DNA of 28,678 bases, taken from assembly GCA_003480165.1 (NCBI GenBank), contig QUIQ01000019.1, positions 1 through 28,678 of the forward strand. Direction: 5' to 3'. Position 1 is the stretch's first letter. The number at the start of each line of letters is the position of its first letter. The notes beneath the pieces are model-generated. The model searched no databases and was not told the origin of the DNA. It worked only from the letters and a program-made list of their open reading frames with translations. The translations under genes were made by a program, and so were the position numbers. Below, one piece after another: positions 24,082-28,678 of the stretch. Origin of the DNA: Firmicutes bacterium AM41-11. Its GTDB lineage: Bacteria; Bacillota_I; Bacilli_A; Erysipelotrichales; Erysipelotrichaceae.

Positions 24082-24132
24082 TTTTTATCCTCCAGTCAGT
24101 TTTTTCTTACCAAGTCAGTTATTTCTGCGTAC

Positions 24133-24161
24133 TTGATAAGTTTTTGTTACTAAAATAGTAT
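24133..24161 (+). promoter_or_regulatory. Promoter of the nitroreductase gene
   Basis: TTGATA at 24133-24138 and TAGTAT at 24156-24161, 17-base spacer. Its -10 shares five bases with the -10 of the opposing hxlR promoter. Confidence 0.65.
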
Positions 24162-24183
24162 ATAGACGGTAAAACACTGTCAA
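24155..24183 (-). promoter_or_regulatory. Promoter of the HxlR regulator gene
   Basis: Reverse-strand TTGACA (24183-24178) and TACTAT (24160-24155), 17-base spacer. It is face to face with the nitroreductase promoter, so the two cannot be occupied at once. Confidence 0.65.
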
Positions 24184-24213
24184 TATGAATTTGATAGAGG
24201 AGGAAATTTTATA

Positions 24214-24747
24214 ATGGAAACATTAAACACATTGATTTGTCGACACTCCGTACGTACGTATACTGGAGATGCTGTATCTGCTTCTGATTTGGAGAAGCTT
24301 TTAAAAGCAGCCAATGCGGCACCTGTAGGGATGGGACTTTACGACCAGGTACATTTAACGGTTGTTAATAACCAGGATTTTATTGCGAATGCGGATACGG
24401 CAACGGCAACCATTATGTAGACAGAAGGAACGCATCCTACATACAATGTTCCTACACTTATTTTTGTTTCGGCAAAGAAACAAAATCCAATGCTTGAAGG
24501 CGTGATGATAACTAGTGCTGCTATGGTAGCACATAATATGGTCCTTGAGGCTACTGACCTTGGTCTTGGAGCTTGTTATTTATGGGGCGTACTTGCGGCA
24601 GTATCTAACACACCTGATTTGTTGGCAAAATTGAATTTACCAGAAGATTATGAATTGCTTGCTGCCATCGGAGTTGGACCTACTTTGGAAACTTATGAAG
24701 CAAGAGAAATCCCGGCTGACAGAATTTCCGTTAATGTTATAGATTAA
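24214..24747 (+). pseudogene. Nitroreductase family protein interrupted by an in-frame TAG
   Basis: The frame opens at ATG 24214 behind GAGGAGG and encodes a nitroreductase start (CRHSVRTYTGDAVSASDLEKLL, AANAAPVGMG) that binds FMN in this family. TAG at 24418-24420 (codon 69) then stops it. The same frame continues without another stop to TAA at 24747, with PTLIFVSAK, LEATDLGLGACYLWG and a typical C-terminus. The total length of 177 positions is normal. The rest of the coding sequence looks intact, so the nonsense change is recent, suppressed, or an error. These enzymes reduce nitro compounds and quinones with NAD(P)H. Confidence 0.85.
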
Positions 24748-24758
24748 TCCAAAAAAGC

Positions 24759-24793
24759 CAGAATATATCTTATGATATGTCCTGTTTTTTTTT
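24759..24793. terminator. Bidirectional terminator between the nitroreductase and XRE genes
   Basis: CCAGAATATATC pairs with GATATGTCCTG across TTAT, with one mismatch and a G-T pair. A T run follows at 24782-24792, and an A run precedes it, serving the reverse-strand XRE gene. Confidence 0.65.
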
Positions 24794-25243
24794 ATTTTTT
24801 GCGCTCTTTCCACACGTGTACAGAATATCTTTGAGGACCAGCATGGCATCCTGTTGGCTATACTGATATTCTTCTTGCAATTCATCTAGCATCGTGGCAA
24901 TTCGAAAGGCGTAATTAGGAATATTTACTTCGGATTGGTATTGAATGAGAATGGGATATTTCTTTCCCCATGCTTCTGTCCAGTTTACTTTTTCACTCAC
25001 TTTGTCATTGTGTTTTTCAATCATTTCATGAATTTCATTGATATCCATGTCAAACTCTATTAGCTCACCGAGCGAAACATGATAAATTTGTCCAAGCTTC
25101 TTCGCTTGATAAATATCAGGAATTGTTTCGTTGGTTTCCCATTTGGAAAGAGTTTGTCGACTTACACCTATCTTTTCAGCAACTTCTTCTTGTGAAAATT
25201 CGCTTTTCTTTCGGGCATGGAATAAACTGTTTCCTAAATTCAT
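24770..25243 (-). CDS. XRE family helix-turn-helix regulator
   Basis: A 157-residue protein with an HTH_3 domain at about residues 4-60: FSQEEVAEKIGVSRQTLSKWE is an excellent helix-turn-helix, followed by IPDIYQAKKLGQIYHVSLGELI. The remaining 90 residues are helical and charged and do not match a known sensor. Two ATGs are adjacent (25246 and 25243); the second has better spacing to AGGAGG. It is a lone gene converging on the nitroreductase. Its target is unknown. Confidence 0.85.
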   Translation of the reverse strand: MNLGNSLFHARKKSEFSQEEVAEKIGVSRQTLSKWETNETIPDIYQAKKLGQIYHVSLGELIEFDMDINEIHEMIEKHNDKVSEKVNWTEAWGKKYPILIQYQSEVNIPNYAFRIATMLDELQEEYQYSQQDAMLVLKDILYTCGKSAKNKKKQDIS

Positions 25244-25368
25244 CATCTTTTCCTCCTGTTATTTCTGATTTTATTTTAAAAGAATAAGCATAAAGGGTCT
25301 ACCAATCTATGTTGACAATGTTGCTCTAGTTTTTAACAATTTTGAAGCTTGTACGCTACACAGATAAA

Positions 25369-25404
25369 AAGCCGATTAGCCTATGAACAAAGGCTATTCG
25401 GCTT
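25369..25404 (-). terminator. Terminator of the DUF1275 gene
   Basis: AAGCCGATTAGCCT at 25369-25382 pairs with AGGCTATTCGGCTT at 25391-25404 (one central mismatch). Five T follow on the reverse strand. The rest of 25244-25426 holds no gene that I can support. Confidence 0.85.
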
Positions 25405-25426
25405 GTTGACTGTAAAATGAAAGGAA

Positions 25427-26086
25427 CTATTCGCCTTCGCGATCAATAAACATGATCAATAAGGCAATGATTAGTAAGACGACACTGACCAAAATGGTAT
25501 GAATGCCTAAAAAGCTTAAACAGAGATTTCCTAAGATGGCGCCTAGAATAAAGCAGAAAATCACAAAGTAATACAACATGGATTTTTCGAGGAAGTTGCG
25601 ATCTTTGGTATGTAGAAAATGAATGAAGTGATCGGTACCACTGCGAAGGTTTCCGATACACATTGTAGTCGCAAAGCTGTTTCCATGAAGTTTACGGAAA
25701 GCTTGTACTTGGATTCCACACGCAAAGGAAGTTAAGCTGTTTGCTACTAAATTATAGTCCGTTGGAATAAAGGCTACAAAGCATAAGAGAATGATTTCTA
25801 GTAACACTGTGAATTGTCGCCAATGAATAAATTGAACTTTTCGAAGCCGTATGGTTTCACATATTGCTATCCCCAAGGCAAAAGATAGAACGGGGAACAG
25901 ATAGTGAAGGCATGTTGCCCATTGTCCCTGGCTGGCATTTACACCTAATAACAGGATGTTTCCGGTTTGGGCATTAGCGAATACTTGCCCACGATATAGG
26001 TAAGAATACGCATCCATTAAACCACCGCTCATAGCTAGGAAGGTGGCTAATTCAATCGATTCTGATATTTGTGTGGCTCTTTTCAT
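25427..26086 (-). CDS. DUF1275 family membrane protein (YoaK-like)
   Basis: A 219-residue protein with six or so hydrophobic segments. The family marks are GGLMDAYSYLYRGQVFANAQTGNILLLG near the start and CGIQVQAFRKLHGNSFATTMCIGNLRSG near the middle. The function of the family is not established; these are inner-membrane proteins. The frame is open to 26140, but the ATG at 26086 matches the family N-terminus. No ribosome site precedes it and a good -10 lies nine bases upstream, so the mRNA may be leaderless. It is a single-gene unit downstream of gdhA. Confidence 0.85.
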   Translation of the reverse strand: MKRATQISESIELATFLAMSGGLMDAYSYLYRGQVFANAQTGNILLLGVNASQGQWATCLHYLFPVLSFALGIAICETIRLRKVQFIHWRQFTVLLEIILLCFVAFIPTDYNLVANSLTSFACGIQVQAFRKLHGNSFATTMCIGNLRSGTDHFIHFLHTKDRNFLEKSMLYYFVIFCFILGAILGNLCLSFLGIHTILVSVVLLIIALLIMFIDREGE

Positions 26087-26095
26087 AACGGTTAT

Positions 26096-26104
26096 AGTAT
26101 AGCA
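26096..26104 (-). promoter_or_regulatory. Extended -10 promoter of the DUF1275 gene
   Basis: On the reverse strand TGCTATACT is a TGN extended -10 (TATACT at 26101-26096). No convincing -35 precedes it. The ATG begins nine bases after the -10, leaving little or no leader. Confidence 0.5.
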
Positions 26105-26143
26105 TGGTTTTTTCTGAAAAAAAGTTGTAAACGCATTCAAAAT

Positions 26144-26176
26144 AAAAAGACCGATAGGTTGAAAAACCTATCGGTT
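26144..26176 (-). terminator. Terminator of gdhA
   Basis: ACCGATAGGTT at 26150-26160 pairs perfectly with AACCTATCGGT at 26165-26175 across a four-base loop. The reverse strand ends in TCTTTTT. Confidence 0.9.
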
Positions 26177-26187
26177 AAAGGAAAGAA

Positions 26188-27540
<1,353 letters not shown>

Positions 27541-27558
27541 CTATATATTTCCTAAGAA

Positions 27559-27588
27559 AATATACCACACTATGAAAATGATTTTCAA
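27559..27588 (-). promoter_or_regulatory. Promoter of gdhA
   Basis: Reverse-strand TTGAAA (27588-27583) and TATATT (27564-27559) with an 18-base spacer, about 40 bases ahead of the start codon. Confidence 0.65.
27573..27587. promoter_or_regulatory. Fur-family-like 7-1-7 palindrome over the gdhA -35
   Basis: TGAAAATGATTTTCA is a perfect 7-1-7 inverted repeat, the geometry of Fur/PerR/Zur boxes (Fur: TGATAAT-N-ATTATCA), differing at one position per arm. It covers the -35 of gdhA. Which regulator binds, if any, is unknown. Confidence 0.5.
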
Positions 27589-27636
27589 TGTTTTTTTGAT
27601 ATTTACATCTGTTTTCAATGACTGTACAAAAGAATA

Positions 27637-27645
27637 TGTTACAAT
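27637..27645 (+). promoter_or_regulatory. Extended -10 promoter of the zinc-ribbon protein gene
   Basis: TGTTACAAT is a TGN extended -10 with TACAAT at 27640-27645. The -35 is weak. Transcription would start near 27652. Confidence 0.5.
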
Positions 27646-27664
27646 ACCCCATGAGGTTGATAAT

Positions 27665-28057
27665 ATGCGAGAAAAGATTCAAAGATTTTTTTACGGTCGA
27701 TATGGTTTGGACCGATTAAACCAATTTATCCTGGTTTTGGCATTAATTATAGAGGTAATTAATCTATTTTTCCGATCATTTGTATTAAATGGCATTTTTT
27801 ATGTTTTGATCCTTATATATATGTTTCGGATTTTATCGAAAAATATTGTGGCACGTTCAATTGAAAATGATAAATATCTTCGGTATAAGAAATTTGTGAT
27901 TCGAAGAGGAAAAACATTTCAGAGCAATATAAAGGATAGAGAACATAAAGTGGTTTTATGCCCCAAGTGTGCCCAAATGGTTCGTTTACCTAGAAAAAGA
28001 GGAAAGTTAGAAGTTACCTGTCCAAATTGTCATGCAAAATTTGAGAAAAGAACGTAA
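27665..28057 (+). CDS. Small membrane protein with C-terminal zinc ribbon
   Basis: A protein of 130 residues of unknown function. Two hydrophobic helices lie at about 19-38 and 40-58. A basic segment follows, and the end is a CPKC (C99, C102) and CPNC (C119, C122) pair with 16 residues between, a zinc-ribbon pattern on the cytoplasmic side. The open frame extends back to 27518, but ATG 27665 has GAGG at 27653-27656 with seven bases between and follows the promoter. It is divergent from gdhA and precedes rpiB by 33 bases. Confidence 0.8.
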   Translation: MREKIQRFFYGRYGLDRLNQFILVLALIIEVINLFFRSFVLNGIFYVLILIYMFRILSKNIVARSIENDKYLRYKKFVIRRGKTFQSNIKDREHKVVLCPKCAQMVRLPRKRGKLEVTCPNCHAKFEKRT

Positions 28058-28090
28058 AATAGAAATACCAAATAGAAAAGAGGTTTAATT

Positions 28091-28537
28091 ATGAAAGTAG
28101 CAATGGGAAATGATCATGGTGCGGTAGAATACAAAGACGCCATTAAAGCAATGCTGGAAGAAGAAGGTATTGAAGTTATTGATTGTGGAACGAACACCAA
28201 GGATAGTTGTGATTATCCAGATTATGCCAAAAAAGTTGCTGACTTAGTCGTCAGTAAAGAAGTAGATAAGGGAATTGTTATCTGTGGTACAGGTATTGGC
28301 ATTTCAATTGCAGCTAACAAAGTAAAAGGGATTCGTTGTGGATTGTGTACGAATACAACGATGGCTAAATTAACACGTGAACATAATGATGCCAATATTT
28401 TAGCTATTGGGCAAAGAATTATTGGTATTGAATTAGCGAAAGATATTGTCCATACATTCTTAGAAACACCATTTAGTAATGGGGAAAGACATATTCAACG
28501 AATTAAGAAAATCACAGCTATTGAAAACGAACAATAA
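28091..28537 (+). CDS. rpiB: Ribose-5-phosphate isomerase B
   Basis: A 148-residue RpiB/LacAB protein, interconverting ribose 5-phosphate and ribulose 5-phosphate in the pentose phosphate pathway. It has the N-terminal MGNDHGAVEYK with D8 and H9, the catalytic cysteine C65 in VICGTGIG, SIAANKVKGIRCGL, and EHNDANILAIGQR. LacA/LacB subunits are related, but the CGTGIG loop and solitary gene favour RpiB. AGAGG at 28079-28083 supports the start. It follows the zinc-ribbon gene on the same strand and is probably cotranscribed. Confidence 0.92.
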   Translation: MKVAMGNDHGAVEYKDAIKAMLEEEGIEVIDCGTNTKDSCDYPDYAKKVADLVVSKEVDKGIVICGTGIGISIAANKVKGIRCGLCTNTTMAKLTREHNDANILAIGQRIIGIELAKDIVHTFLETPFSNGERHIQRIKKITAIENEQ

Positions 28538-28548
28538 TAGAGGAAAAT

Positions 28549-28573
28549 AGTCATCTTTCGAGATGACTTTTCT
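28549..28573 (+). terminator. Terminator after rpiB
   Basis: AGTCATCT pairs with AGATGACT (28549-28556 and 28561-28568) across a TTCG loop; TTTCTT follows. Confidence 0.8.
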
Positions 28574-28620
28574 TATGCCTGAAAAGATGTAATGTTTCAT
28601 TAAAACGTGTGAAAACGCAT

Positions 28621-28661
28621 ACAAAAATTTTTGTAAAAAAAGTACAAAAAAAGGTTTGACA
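28621..28661 (+). promoter_or_regulatory. Start of a further promoter region, cut by the window end
   Basis: A perfect TTGACA at 28656-28661 is followed by 17 bases to the window end, so its -10 would begin at the next base. The 14-base palindrome ACAAAAATTTTTGT at 28621-28634 precedes it. No gene is visible in 28574-28678. Confidence 0.4.
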
Positions 28662-28678
28662 ATAGAGAAAATGGTTGG

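Noticed and set aside
18590..24420. Genome-wide TAG reassignment or pyrrolysine use
   Set aside because: TAG ends rplQ, rplM, rpsI and several other intact genes here, and neither interrupted gene belongs to a pyrrolysine family. Only partial suppression stays open.
25312..25340. TTGACA with possible promoter on the forward strand
   Set aside because: No matching -10 at the proper distance and no forward gene downstream.

Overview
The window looks like a chromosomal segment of a low-GC Bacillota, probably in or near the Erysipelotrichia. The evidence is the AT-rich third positions, strong AGGAGG-type ribosome binding sites, sigma-A style promoters, tight intergenic spacing, and the Firmicutes gene order rpsK-rpoA-rplQ ... 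ecfA1-ecfA2-ecfT-truA-rplM-rpsI. The class-level placement is an inference from overall character; no rRNA is present.

Layout. (1) 1-6738 is the housekeeping end of the ribosomal superoperon: the S11 tail, RNA polymerase alpha, L17 and a terminator; then a TrmR-like tRNA methyltransferase and a small anchored protein; then the ECF vitamin transporter energising module with truA; then rplM-rpsI behind its own promoter and a probable L13 leader. (2) 6659-9494 is an accessory island. It is bounded by the true 3' end of rpsI and a second 18-nt copy of that 3' end that differs only at synonymous positions. Inside are a DUF4143 ATPase between two long palindromes, two small proteins, and fragments of broken genes, but no integrase. 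I read it as the remnant of an element that inserted at rpsI. (3) 9517-15544 is a drug-efflux block: a MATE transporter with a divergent MerR regulator, sharing a 19-bp-spacer MerR operator, and a MarR regulator with a heterodimeric ABC exporter. (4) 15612-21553 holds a DXS-family enzyme whose substrate phosphate pocket looks changed, a PTS EIIC-like permease broken by an in-frame TAG and perhaps a lost start codon, a PutP-type sodium symporter, and a LysR regulator. (5) 21607-28678 holds a DbpA-type helicase, MntP under a probable manganese riboswitch, an HxlR regulator divergent from a nitroreductase that also carries an in-frame TAG, an XRE regulator, a DUF1275 membrane protein, NADP-type glutamate dehydrogenase, a membrane/zinc-ribbon protein and RpiB.

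Working together: regions 1 and 5 are mostly core physiology (translation, RNA modification, vitamin uptake, Mn homeostasis, nitrogen assimilation). Regions 3 and 4 are self-contained regulator-plus-transporter cassettes. The most unusual signals are the synonymous duplication of the rpsI end, the two interrupted genes that both use TAG although TAG is a normal stop here (10 of 32 terminal stops), the altered DXS-like active site, and several clear operators. I do not see a complete new defence or mobile system; the best candidates are the rpsI-end island and the DXS-like/EIIC pair.
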